DNA from: Rhizobium sp. NZLR1
Lineage (GTDB): Bacteria > Pseudomonadota > Alphaproteobacteria > Rhizobiales > Rhizobiaceae
Length of the DNA stretch: 64,000 nucleotides
Direction: 5' to 3'
Assembly: GCF_017357385.1 (NCBI RefSeq)
Contig: NZ_CP071634.1
Location: 1-64,000 of the forward strand
The notes below the pieces were generated by a model. It did not search any database and was not told where the DNA came from. It saw nothing but the letters and a program-made list of their open reading frames with translations. The position numbers and the translations under genes are program-made. This document shows positions 26,641 through 35,008 of this stretch, in pieces; positions within the stretch are counted from its first letter, which is position 1; every line of letters starts with the position of its first letter.

Positions 26641-27678
26641 TCAGCCCGTCAGCGTGAACGCGTCGCTTTCGCCAGGAACGAGTTCCAGCGGCCAGATCCG
26701 GCTGCGGGCTCCCTGCGGATAATGATCGGCATAGGCCGGCATGGTGGCAAGCAGGGTTTCGCCGAGCTGGGCGCCGAGATCGCGCAGCGACATGCGGAAG
26801 GAGGTCAGTGACGGCTGCAGGAAATGCGTGCGCGGCTCCTCGCGGAAACCGACGACGGCGAGGTCTCGGCCGGGAACGATGCCGGCCTCGGCAAGCCGCC
26901 GGTAAAGCCCGATCGCCATCAGTTCGTGGATCAGGATGATCGCCGTCGGCCGTTCTTCGATCATCAGCAGTTCGTGGCCAGCCTGATAACCGCCCTGTTC
27001 GCTCGACTTGACACGGATAACGAGGGCCGGGTCGAAGGCAATACCGTGGCGTTTCAGCGCCTGGCGGTAACTCTCGAGGAAGATATAGCCGAGATTGATG
27101 TCGGAGGAGGGGGCCGCCACCGCGATCCGCCGGTGGCCTTTTGCGACCAGCCGGTCGACGCCGCGCGCCGCCACGCCTTCGAAATCGAGATCCATCCAGG
27201 TATAGCTGCCGCCGGACGCGCTGCGGCCGAGCGCCACAAACGGGATTCGGACCTTTTCCAACAGCTCAATGCGTCGGTCGGTGCGTCGGGTCGCCGAGAT
27301 GATCATCGCATCGACCAGGCGGCGCGCCACCATGCGCTTCAGATATTCGTGCGGATCCTCGTCATCGGGGCAGGGCAGCATGACCAGATCGAGCTTGTGA
27401 CGGGAAAAGACGCTCTGCAGCCCGTCGGTGACGCCCAGGAAGAAGTCGTCGCTGTTTTCGACTGTCTCGCGGCTGACCTCGAGCATCAGCCCGATGACGT
27501 TGGTCATGCCCTGGCGGAGGCTGCGGCCCGATTGGTTGGCGACGTAACCAAGCTCCTCGGCGGCGGCGAGCACGCGCCGGCGCGTTTCTTCGTTGACGTC
27601 GGGCTTGCCGTTCAGCGCACGGGACACCGTCCCGATCGAAATGTCGAGATGCTCGGCGAGCTGGCGAATTCCCTTCAT
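26641..27678 (-). CDS. LacI/GalR family transcriptional regulator
   Basis: A 345-residue sugar-type repressor. The N-terminal helix-turn-helix reads MKGIRQLAEHLDISIGTVSRALNGKPDVNEETR, and the periplasmic-binding-protein-like effector domain fills the rest. ATG 27678 gives the usual LacI start directly before the helix-turn-helix; the longer open frame to 27732 adds residues not seen in the family. It is convergent with the ACS transporter. There is no sugar ABC system nearby, so its regulon may lie outside the window or be the transporter next door. Confidence 0.93.
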   Translation of the reverse strand: MKGIRQLAEHLDISIGTVSRALNGKPDVNEETRRRVLAAAEELGYVANQSGRSLRQGMTNVIGLMLEVSRETVENSDDFFLGVTDGLQSVFSRHKLDLVMLPCPDDEDPHEYLKRMVARRLVDAMIISATRRTDRRIELLEKVRIPFVALGRSASGGSYTWMDLDFEGVAARGVDRLVAKGHRRIAVAAPSSDINLGYIFLESYRQALKRHGIAFDPALVIRVKSSEQGGYQAGHELLMIEERPTAIILIHELMAIGLYRRLAEAGIVPGRDLAVVGFREEPRTHFLQPSLTSFRMSLRDLGAQLGETLLATMPAYADHYPQGARSRIWPLELVPGESDAFTLTG

Positions 27679-28104
27679 CTTTGTCGATCTTCCTCTCTGA
27701 AAGCGCCACGCGTCAGTGGCCCTTCTTGCCACAGGACAGCGCCTGCGAAAAGCCGTGGGTAGAGGTTACGGCTGGAAGCTCCGGCGCATGACCAGTTCGG
27801 GATGACTCGCTTGAGCGAAGTTCAGACTGTGCGTTGGTACCGCCCTTCGGTGAAGGCTGCCCCTCCTAACCTCTCCCCGTAAAAAACAGGCAGAGGGGAC
27901 GTGCCCCGCGAGAGGTTAGTGGGGACGGAGAGGTCGCTGCACATACCCTTCGCCCCGTTGACGGGGAGAAGGTGGCGGCAGCCGGATGAGGGGCCGATTC
28001 TTGGGATGTCGCTGATATAAACCAAAACCGAGGCTGCGAAACACAACCTCGGCTGAGGGGTCGAGCGGCGATGACGAGGTCAAAGCCGCTGCAAATGCTC
28101 AGGC
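27679..28104. other. 426-bp intergenic region with RIME repeat
   Basis: This gap separates two leftward genes. It holds the LacI gene's upstream region (27679-27858), where I see no clear operator, and a RIME-type repeat at 27859-27994. I find no supported gene in it. Confidence 0.6.
27859..27994. repeat. RIME-type rhizobial intergenic mosaic element (copy 1)
   Basis: The 136-bp element begins GCCCCTCCTAACC and ends GGATGAGGGGC, so its tips are inverted. It contains CCTCTCCCCGT and a second hairpin CTTCGCCCCGTTGACGGGG. Its reverse complement aligns with the repeat at 61097-61200, which lacks about 40 bp including the second hairpin. Confidence 0.75.
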
Positions 28105-28425
28105 CTATTCGCAGACCCGGACGGTTTCGGCGTGGTAGCCGCCGTCATAGCGGTTGCGCACGTCCCGGTCCTCATACCAGCATCTCGGCTGGGGTTCGAC
28201 ATAACGGGGGCTCTCGACATAACGAGGGCCTTCATCAACGTAGCGAGGGCCACCGCCATTGACGAGTGCGCCGCCGATAAGGCCGCCGACGACACCTGCG
28301 GCAACGCCGCCGGCGATGATGCGGCCGGTATTGTCGTGATGATGGTGGTCACGCGCGGCAGCAGGCTGAATAGCCGATCCAACAAGGGCCGTCGCGATCA
28401 ACAGGCTGCTAATGATTCTCTTCAT
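28105..28425 (-). CDS. small secreted glycine-zipper protein
   Basis: A 106-residue exported protein of unknown function. Residues 1-24 are a Sec signal peptide ending in AAA-RDHHHHD. A His run follows, then a glycine-zipper-like hydrophobic stretch (GVAAGVVGGLIGGALVNGGG, about 39-58), then three near repeats of PRYV-[DE] and a C-terminal CWYEDRDVRNRYDGGYHAETVRVCE-like Cys pair. Small rhizobial envelope proteins of this build are common but uncharacterised. GAGGAG precedes the ATG. It stands alone downstream of the ABC exporter genes. Confidence 0.75.
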   Translation of the reverse strand: MKRIISSLLIATALVGSAIQPAAARDHHHHDNTGRIIAGGVAAGVVGGLIGGALVNGGGPRYVDEGPRYVESPRYVEPQPRCWYEDRDVRNRYDGGYHAETVRVCE

Positions 28426-28555
28426 GTCATTCTCCTCAGTGGCACTCGTCCCCCGATAAAAGGGAAATGCGGCAGCAAATCGTTTGTTCGATCAAACTTT
28501 GCGACAGGCGTTAATTCATGTCATTTTCTCAGCGGGGTCGCCATGGGGGTCGCGG

Positions 28556-30454
28556 TCAGGTCGCCGACTGCGTCGCCGTCGTCTCCTCCAGCACGTCTTC
28601 GGGAATATCGTCGAAAGACGAGTAGTTGAGGTTATAGAGCTTGGAATAGAGCTTGCCGTTTTTCATCAGCTGGCGGTGGTTGCCGCTCTCGATAATTTCG
28701 CCGTTCTGCAGCACGATGATGCGGTCGGCCTCGCGGATCGTCGCCAAGCGATGGGCGATGACGAGGCCGGTGCGATTTTCGAGCAGCTTCACCAGCGCCT
28801 TCTGAATCAGCATCTCGGTATAGCTGTCGATGTTGGCGGTTGCCTCGTCGAGCACGAGGATCTTCGCATCTGCCACCAATGCGCGGGCAAAGCTCAAAAG
28901 CTGGCGCTGGCCGAGCGAAAGATTGCCGCCGCGCTCGCCGAGAATGCTGTCGTAGCCATCGGCCAGGCGCATGACGAATTCATGCGCGCCGACGGCCTTT
29001 GCCGCCTCGATCACCTGTTCGCGTGTCGCTTCCGCCTTGTGGTAGCGGATGTTTTCGAAGACGGTACCGGTGAAGAGAAAAGGCTCCTGCAGCACCATGG
29101 CGATCTGTGCCCCGAGCGAATCCTGCGTCAGGTCACGCACATCGTGGCCGCCGACTAGCACCTGGCCTTGCTGCACATCGTAAAAGCGGTGGATCAGCGA
29201 CATGCAGCTGGATTTGCCGGACCCGGTCGGCCCGACCAGCGCCACCGTCTCGCCGGGATTGACCTTGAAACTTACATGTTTCAGCACTGGATGTTTCGGA
29301 TTGTAGCCGAAGACGACGTCGTTGAATTCGACCGAGCCGTCCATGTCGCGCGATAGCGCTTTGGCATTCGGCGCGTCCTTGATGTCGACCGGCACATCGA
29401 GCACTTCGGTCAGCCGCTGGCCGGAGGCCATGGCGCGCTGCATCACCGAATATTGCAGCGTCAGCGAACGGATCGGGTCGAAGAAGCGCTGGATGTAAAA
29501 CAGGAAGGCGACGAGAACGCCGACATCGAGCGCCTGGTTGAGAACGCGGGCGCCGCCGACGACGATGACCAGCGCCATCGCCACGCCGGTCAGGCTATCG
29601 ACGATCGGCACCATCACCTGCGCATAACGTGCCGCCGTCAGATGCGTCCGCAAGTTCGCATGCGCCTTGTCGTCATAAAGCGTGAAGTTGACGCCCTGCC
29701 GGTCCATGCTCTGGACGGCGCGCACGCCGTGGATGGCTTCGGCAAGGGCACCGTTGGCAACCGAATTGGTCTCGTGCGCGGCCATGAAGGATTTGCGGGC
29801 GAGCGGCAGCCAGAACAAGCGGACGATGAACAGCACTGGCAGCACCGAGAGCGTCAGCAGCCCCAGCTTGAAATCGAGATAAAGCATGACGACGACGATG
29901 CCGAAGAGCAGCACGATGTCGCCGACCGAGAGAACCGAGGTTTCGAGGAATTCCTGCATCGAGTTGACGTCGCCCTGCAGGCGCGACATCAGCCGGCCCA
30001 CCTCGGTCTTGTCCATGAAGGAGAGCGAGACGCGCTGGAGATGCGAAAACATCGCCCGGCGGATATCGAAGAGCACGTCTTCCGCCACGCCACCGACCAG
30101 AGTCTCCTGCGCGTAGCTTGCCGCATAGTTGATTGATATGGCGATGGCGAAAGCGGCGATCGACCAGACCAGTGCCGAAGAGTTGCCGCCCGGCGACATG
30201 CCGTGGTCGATGGCATAACGGATGATCAGCGGGATCAGCAGCTGCATCATCGTGAAGGTCAGGACGGCAACGACCGACCAGAGGACCTGGCGGCGATAGG
30301 GACGAACGAAAACCCAGATGCGCTTGACGATATTGCCGTCGAAGGCCTTGCCGAACATCTCCTCCTCGACGCGATGCGAACCGACCACCGCCCGCGGCGG
30401 GCGGCGCCCATCCTCGCGAACGTCGGGACGCTCGGTTTCCAGTTCCTCGGCCAT
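28556..30454 (-). CDS. ABC exporter subunit, canonical ATPase site
   Basis: A fused transmembrane/ATPase half-transporter of 632 residues (six helices, then NBD). NBD motifs: Walker A GPTGSGKSS, a slightly altered signature LSLGQRQ and Walker B ILVLDEATANID with catalytic Glu, then IAHRLAT. ATG 30454 has AGGAGGAA upstream. It follows a second exporter gene (30538-32391) on the same strand after 83 bp that includes a GC-rich hairpin (30511-30532). The two half-transporters probably form a heterodimer; the substrate (drug, lipid or peptide) is unknown. Confidence 0.92.
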   Translation of the reverse strand: MAEELETERPDVREDGRRPPRAVVGSHRVEEEMFGKAFDGNIVKRIWVFVRPYRRQVLWSVVAVLTFTMMQLLIPLIIRYAIDHGMSPGGNSSALVWSIAAFAIAISINYAASYAQETLVGGVAEDVLFDIRRAMFSHLQRVSLSFMDKTEVGRLMSRLQGDVNSMQEFLETSVLSVGDIVLLFGIVVVMLYLDFKLGLLTLSVLPVLFIVRLFWLPLARKSFMAAHETNSVANGALAEAIHGVRAVQSMDRQGVNFTLYDDKAHANLRTHLTAARYAQVMVPIVDSLTGVAMALVIVVGGARVLNQALDVGVLVAFLFYIQRFFDPIRSLTLQYSVMQRAMASGQRLTEVLDVPVDIKDAPNAKALSRDMDGSVEFNDVVFGYNPKHPVLKHVSFKVNPGETVALVGPTGSGKSSCMSLIHRFYDVQQGQVLVGGHDVRDLTQDSLGAQIAMVLQEPFLFTGTVFENIRYHKAEATREQVIEAAKAVGAHEFVMRLADGYDSILGERGGNLSLGQRQLLSFARALVADAKILVLDEATANIDSYTEMLIQKALVKLLENRTGLVIAHRLATIREADRIIVLQNGEIIESGNHRQLMKNGKLYSKLYNLNYSSFDDIPEDVLEETTATQSAT

Positions 30455-30510
30455 CTCGTTCCTCCTGCGGCCATTACATGGGATGGCCCGCAATATTCAC
30501 TGCTTGTTTG

Positions 30511-30532
30511 CTCTTCCCCCAGCGGGGGAGAG
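30511..30532 (-). repeat. intercistronic GC hairpin between exporter genes
   Basis: CCCCC-AGC-GGGGG with flanking CTCT/AGAG complementarity forms a stable hairpin in the 83-bp gap between the two exporter genes. It may attenuate or stabilise the message. Confidence 0.4.
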
Positions 30533-30537
30533 GCGAG

Positions 30538-32391
30538 TTAGGCGCTCAGCACCTCGTCGCCTGGCCGAACCTGCAGGTCGTAGAGCGCCTTGTAGCGGCC
30601 GCCGAGCGACAGCAGCGCCTGATGTGTTCCGCGCTCGACGATCCGGCCGTCTTCGACGAACAGTATCTGGTCGGCATGCATCAGCGAGCTGAGGCGATGG
30701 GCGACGATGATCGTCACCCGGTCGGCGGCATAGCGGCGCATGGCGCTGCGGATGCGCTGCTCGGTGGCCGCGTCGATTGCCGCCGTCGAATCGTCGAACA
30801 CCATCACCGCCGGCTTCAGCATCAGCGCCCGGGCGATCGAAAGACGCTGCCGCTGGCCGCCGGACAGTGAAACGCCGCGCTCGCCGACGACGGTGTCGTA
30901 ACCGGTGGGCAGGCCGAGCACGTAATTATGCAGCTGGGCGCTTTCACTGGCGCGTTCGATGCGACCTTCCTTTGCCCAGGGGTCGCCATAGGCGATGTTG
31001 TTTTCGATCGTCGTCGTGAACAGGAAGGAATCCTGCTGCACGACGGCAACCGCCCGGCGCAGCGATTGCAGCGTTGCCTTGCGGATGTCCTGGCCATCAA
31101 TGGTGATCTTGCCGCCGCTAACGTCGTAGAAGCGGGGAATGAGATGGGCGATCGTCGACTTGCCGCTGCCGGGAGGGCCGACGATGCCGATCGTCTGGCC
31201 GCGTCTGGCTTCGAAGGAGACATCGTGGAGCACGGTGCGCTTTTCCGAACCGGGATAGGCGAAGCTGACATTCTCGAAGCGCAGCACGCCGTCGGTCACC
31301 GCCAATTCCTTGGCATCCGGTGCGTCCTTGATCGCGATGTCGAGGTCGAGCAGGCTGAAGAGGCGCGAGCCGCAGGTGGAGGCGCGGGCAAAGGCATTGA
31401 CCATCAGGCCGAGCTGGCGCACCGGCATCTGCAAAATGGTCATGAAGGTCAGGAAGGAGGCGAGCGTGCCGACGGTGATCTCGCCCGACGTCACCTTGCC
31501 GCCGCCGACGAAGAGCACCAGGCCCATCGCCAGGAAGAAGGAGAAGGTCATGGCGCTGGTATTGAGGACGCGGATGCCGACGCGTTGATGCGCGAGCGCC
31601 AGAGCATTCTTCGAGGCCGCCTCGAATTTCGACAGCTCATGATCCTGTGCGGCAAAGGCGCGCACGACGCGGATGCCGCCGAGATTCTCCTCCATGATGC
31701 GGGTCAGCACCGAAAGCCGCTCCTGCAGATCGAGCCAGGTGGCCCGCAGCCTGAGCTGCGTCGCCGAGGAGCGCCAGCCGACGAAGGGCACGAAAGAGAG
31801 CGCCAGGAGGCCGAGCACGATATCGGTCGACAGCAGCATATAGGCGCCGATGCCGATCAGGATCGACAGCAGGATCATTCGGACGAGCGCCGTGGAAAAA
31901 TACATCCGCACGCCTTCGAGATCGAGCAGGCCGATGGTGATCAGATCGCCGGAATGCACCGTGTCGTGAAAGCTGAAAGACAGCCGCTGGATCTTCTCAT
32001 AGCAGGCCAGCCGCAACTCGTAGCCGATGTGATGGCCGACGGCTTCGCTGTAATAGTTCTGGACCATGGTGAAGAGGCCGCGCAACACGCTGGCGCCGAG
32101 CAGGAGCAGCGCCGTGGTCAAAAGCGCGTCCTGCGCCGCCTGGCCCGCCGCGCCGCCGCTCATCGCCATCTGTGTGTGGTCGACCGCCTGGCCGAGAAGG
32201 CGGGGGATCATCAGCTGGAAGGTGGAAGCGACCAGCGTGGCGCCGATCGCAAAGCCCGATTGCCAGGGGTGGCGGAAGGCCATCATGGTGATACGCACCA
32301 ATGTGAAGAGGCCTCGGCCCCAGCCTGCCGCAGTTGCAAGCGCCATCGAAGCCGAAGGCTTCGTCGCGCGTGTTAACGCATCGCTGCTCAC
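30538..32391 (-). CDS. ABC exporter subunit, degenerate Walker B
   Basis: The partner half-transporter, 617 residues from GTG 32391 (GGAAAA upstream); a longer frame to 32499 is open. NBD: Walker A GPPGSGKST, perfect signature LSGGQRQRLSIARAL, and Walker B VMVFDDSTAAID where the catalytic glutamate is aspartate. Heterodimeric ABC exporters often pair one canonical and one degenerate site, so this supports a functional pair with the downstream gene. TMD helices occupy about 15-330. It is the first gene of the leftward unit. Confidence 0.9.
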   Translation of the reverse strand: MSSDALTRATKPSASMALATAAGWGRGLFTLVRITMMAFRHPWQSGFAIGATLVASTFQLMIPRLLGQAVDHTQMAMSGGAAGQAAQDALLTTALLLLGASVLRGLFTMVQNYYSEAVGHHIGYELRLACYEKIQRLSFSFHDTVHSGDLITIGLLDLEGVRMYFSTALVRMILLSILIGIGAYMLLSTDIVLGLLALSFVPFVGWRSSATQLRLRATWLDLQERLSVLTRIMEENLGGIRVVRAFAAQDHELSKFEAASKNALALAHQRVGIRVLNTSAMTFSFFLAMGLVLFVGGGKVTSGEITVGTLASFLTFMTILQMPVRQLGLMVNAFARASTCGSRLFSLLDLDIAIKDAPDAKELAVTDGVLRFENVSFAYPGSEKRTVLHDVSFEARRGQTIGIVGPPGSGKSTIAHLIPRFYDVSGGKITIDGQDIRKATLQSLRRAVAVVQQDSFLFTTTIENNIAYGDPWAKEGRIERASESAQLHNYVLGLPTGYDTVVGERGVSLSGGQRQRLSIARALMLKPAVMVFDDSTAAIDAATEQRIRSAMRRYAADRVTIIVAHRLSSLMHADQILFVEDGRIVERGTHQALLSLGGRYKALYDLQVRPGDEVLSA

Positions 32392-32622
32392 GGTATTTTT
32401 TCCAATAGATGTGTGGTCGGACGCTGGCCCGAAAAGACGGCAAATCCATGAAGGGATTGATTGCGCCTTCACTTTTGCCGATTCCATTTGGGGGTTCAAG
32501 TAAAGAATTCACCAACTGGTTATTTTTACGTGAGGTCTCCTCGCGAGCTGGCGGGAACAATCGCATTGTGGGTTGGTTGCAGCAGGCAAACCCTGTCAGG
32601 CAATCATTACCGGAGAGAGACC

Positions 32623-33240
32623 ATGCCGCTGAAAGCCCTCGCTCTTAACGCCACACTGAAGACCAGCGATGCCAAGGAGGCGTCCTCGACCGACCGGATG
32701 ATCGCTCTCATCGACAAGGCGTTGTCGACCTATGACGTCAAGACCGAAGTGCTCCGGCTTGCCGATTTCAACGTCAAGCCGGGCGTCACATCGGATGAAG
32801 GCGCAGGCGATGACTGGCCTGATATTCGCACCAAGGTGCTCGCCGCCGATATCCTGCTGATGGCGACGCCGATCTGGCTCGGTCAGCCCTCCAGCGTCTG
32901 CAAGCGGGCGCTGGAGCGTATGGACGCCTTCCTCGATGAGACCGACGATCAGGGCCGCATGGTTTCCTATGGCAGGGTCGCGGCCGTCGCCGTCGTCGGC
33001 AATGAGGACGGCGCCCATCATGTGTCGGCCGAGCTTTTCCAGGCGCTGAACGATGTCGGCTTCACCATTCCGGCCAGCGCCGTCGCCTATTGGGTGGGCG
33101 AGGCGTTGGGTTCCACCAATTTCGTCGACCTCGACAAGGTTCCGAAGGTGGTGACGACAGCCGTCGACACGCTGGCGCGCAATACCGCGCATCTGGCCGG
33201 CCTGCTGAAGGCGAAGCAATATCCGGGCGAGGGTGACTGA
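32623..33240 (+). CDS. flavodoxin-like NADPH-dependent FMN reductase family protein
   Basis: A 205-residue flavodoxin-fold protein. Its opening LKALALNATLKTS matches the FMN phosphate loop position, and LMATPIWLGQPSSVCKRALERMDAF resembles flavin reductases/NAD(P)H dehydrogenases (WrbA/ChrR-like). GGAGAGAGACC leads to ATG 32623. It is divergent from the ABC exporter genes across about 230 bp. A GGAAC motif in that gap is followed by an imperfect -10, so I do not assign an EcfG promoter. The actual electron acceptor is unknown. Confidence 0.85.
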   Translation: MPLKALALNATLKTSDAKEASSTDRMIALIDKALSTYDVKTEVLRLADFNVKPGVTSDEGAGDDWPDIRTKVLAADILLMATPIWLGQPSSVCKRALERMDAFLDETDDQGRMVSYGRVAAVAVVGNEDGAHHVSAELFQALNDVGFTIPASAVAYWVGEALGSTNFVDLDKVPKVVTTAVDTLARNTAHLAGLLKAKQYPGEGD

Positions 33241-33532
33241 AGCGCGCCGCATCGACGTTCTAAACCAAGTTATCTTTCAATGGCTTGAATTGCCGTGGCA
33301 ATAAACCTCTTGCCATATGCGCCATTTCGCGCTTTCATACACTACTAGTTTAATAGACTATAGGCGAGCGTGATTGGTCCGCTTGTGCATTTCCGGGGCT
33401 TCCGGCTCGGACCTCGATCCTGCGGCAGCTGTCGTGAATGGCCGCATGAACCTCATTAACGCATGATCCGCTGTTTTATGCGTTGAAACCTCGATCGACC
33501 CACGGTGCGGATGAAACCGCAAAGGAGTTGCG

Positions 33533-34939
33533 ATGACGGTTCAGGGACTTTTTTCGGCGCGCGCCAATGCGGCGGCGCTGATATCGGCGGTGCCGCGTAT
33601 TGCCATCGTCGGGCGCGGCTTTTCCGGGATGATGACGGCGATCGCGCTGATGAAGACGCTGCGCGCGCCCTTCCACCTGCAACTGTTCGATCCGAATTCG
33701 TCGGTCAGCGGCGGGCAGGCGCTGGCGTCAGTGCGCGCCTCGACGATCCTCAACACCCGCGTGCGCGATCTCTCGGTGTCTGTCGGCGACAGTGACGATT
33801 TCAACGATTGGCTCTGCAGCAATGCCGCCTTTCGCGCCGCCGTGCCGGCCGCCATTCCCGGTTTCCGGCAGATCTTCGTGCCGAAGGAAATCTTCAGCGA
33901 TTATGTCTACCAGCGGTTTTCGGAAGCGCTCGCCGCGCGCCGAGACATTACCGTCCAGGTCTGCAACGATCCGGTGGTGGCGATCCGCAGGAGCCACGGC
34001 AACCGTTTCCTGCTCGAAAGCGCCAATCCCGCCAATCCGCTGTTCGATACCGTGATGCTGGCCACCGGCTACGGCCTGAACGATCAGGATACCGGCGGTG
34101 AGGAGGTTTCGCCGGTCAGGGCGCAGCGCCTCGTGGCACGGCCACATGCGGTGTTGCTCGGCAGCGGCATTCGCGTCGTCGACCAGCTGCTGCAGCTGCG
34201 CGATGCCGGTTATGCCGGCCAGGTGACGATCATTTCCCGCCGCGGTTTCCTGCCCCAGAGCCATACGCCGAATTCCGCCGATCCGCTGTTCCCGGCCGAA
34301 GCGCTGCCTGAGAGCCTGCCGGAGATCGTGCGCTTCATCCGCCAGGCCTGTCGCGAGGCTGAAGAAGAGGGCCGAAGCTGGCAATCGGTGATGAACGGCC
34401 TCAGGAAACATGCCCGCTCGCTCTGGCGCTCGCTGCCGGCACGCGACAAACATCAGTTCAACCGGCACCTCCGGGCAATCTACGACAGCCACCGCAACCG
34501 CCTGCCGGAAGCCATGCACCTGCGCCTGAAACGCGAGCTGGCCGAAGGCCGCACGGTGCTGCGCCGCGGGCGGGCCGGTCGCCGGGGCCTGAGCGGCCTG
34601 TTCTTCACGCCGGCCGGTTCCTCTGCGGAAGAGGTCATCCATGCCGAGCGCATCATCGATTGCCGCTGTCAGGCGCCGGATCTTTCGGCGCCGCTGATTG
34701 AGAGCCTGTTTTCCGCCGGCCTCGCCATGCCCGACGAACTGTCGCTCGGGCTGGCGGTCAATGCGCGCGGCGAGCCATTCCTGGAGGACGGTTCGACCGT
34801 CGCCGGGCTCTTTGCCGTCGGCCCGCTCGGCCTCGGCAGCCTGCCCGACATCGATCTGGTGCCGGAGATCGTCTCGCAGGCTTATGCCGCTGCCGAACGG
34901 GTCGGCGAGCGGTTCTACCCACAGGTTAAGGCCGTCTGA
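33533..34939 (+). CDS. FAD/NAD(P)-binding protein of the NAD_binding_9 type
   Basis: A 468-residue oxidoreductase-like protein. The Rossmann motif IAIVGRGFSGMMTAIAL (GxGxxG) is near residue 23. FDPNSSVSGGQALASVRASTILNTRV-type sequence and VMLATGYG follow, as in FAD-NAD(P)-binding domain proteins seen beside siderophore or cytochrome genes. It is probably soluble, as no membrane segment is seen. GGAG precedes ATG 33533. The hybrid kinase follows 69 bp later on the same strand with its own promoter, so co-transcription is only partial. The substrate is not known. Confidence 0.8.
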   Translation: MTVQGLFSARANAAALISAVPRIAIVGRGFSGMMTAIALMKTLRAPFHLQLFDPNSSVSGGQALASVRASTILNTRVRDLSVSVGDSDDFNDWLCSNAAFRAAVPAAIPGFRQIFVPKEIFSDYVYQRFSEALAARRDITVQVCNDPVVAIRRSHGNRFLLESANPANPLFDTVMLATGYGLNDQDTGGEEVSPVRAQRLVARPHAVLLGSGIRVVDQLLQLRDAGYAGQVTIISRRGFLPQSHTPNSADPLFPAEALPESLPEIVRFIRQACREAEEEGRSWQSVMNGLRKHARSLWRSLPARDKHQFNRHLRAIYDSHRNRLPEAMHLRLKRELAEGRTVLRRGRAGRRGLSGLFFTPAGSSAEEVIHAERIIDCRCQAPDLSAPLIESLFSAGLAMPDELSLGLAVNARGEPFLEDGSTVAGLFAVGPLGLGSLPDIDLVPEIVSQAYAAAERVGERFYPQVKAV

Positions 34940-34955
34940 AAATTGAGGCTGCTTC

Positions 34956-34980
34956 GGAACCATCCGTCTGCGTTTGCGTT
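34956..34980 (+). promoter_or_regulatory. EcfG-type general stress promoter of the hybrid kinase
   Basis: GGAAC, 16 bp, CGTT: the same arrangement as at 22468, placed 28 bp before the kinase ATG, which would give a short leader. This is the best-placed stress promoter in the window. EcfG control is inferred. Confidence 0.72.
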
Positions 34981-35008
34981 ATAAAGCGCTGGTGACTCAG
35001 AGGGGCCG

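Noticed and set aside
32554..32578. Possible EcfG promoter before the flavodoxin-like gene
   Set aside because: GGAAC is followed after 16 bp by GGTT, not CGTT; one of four -10 bases is wrong and no independent support exists.
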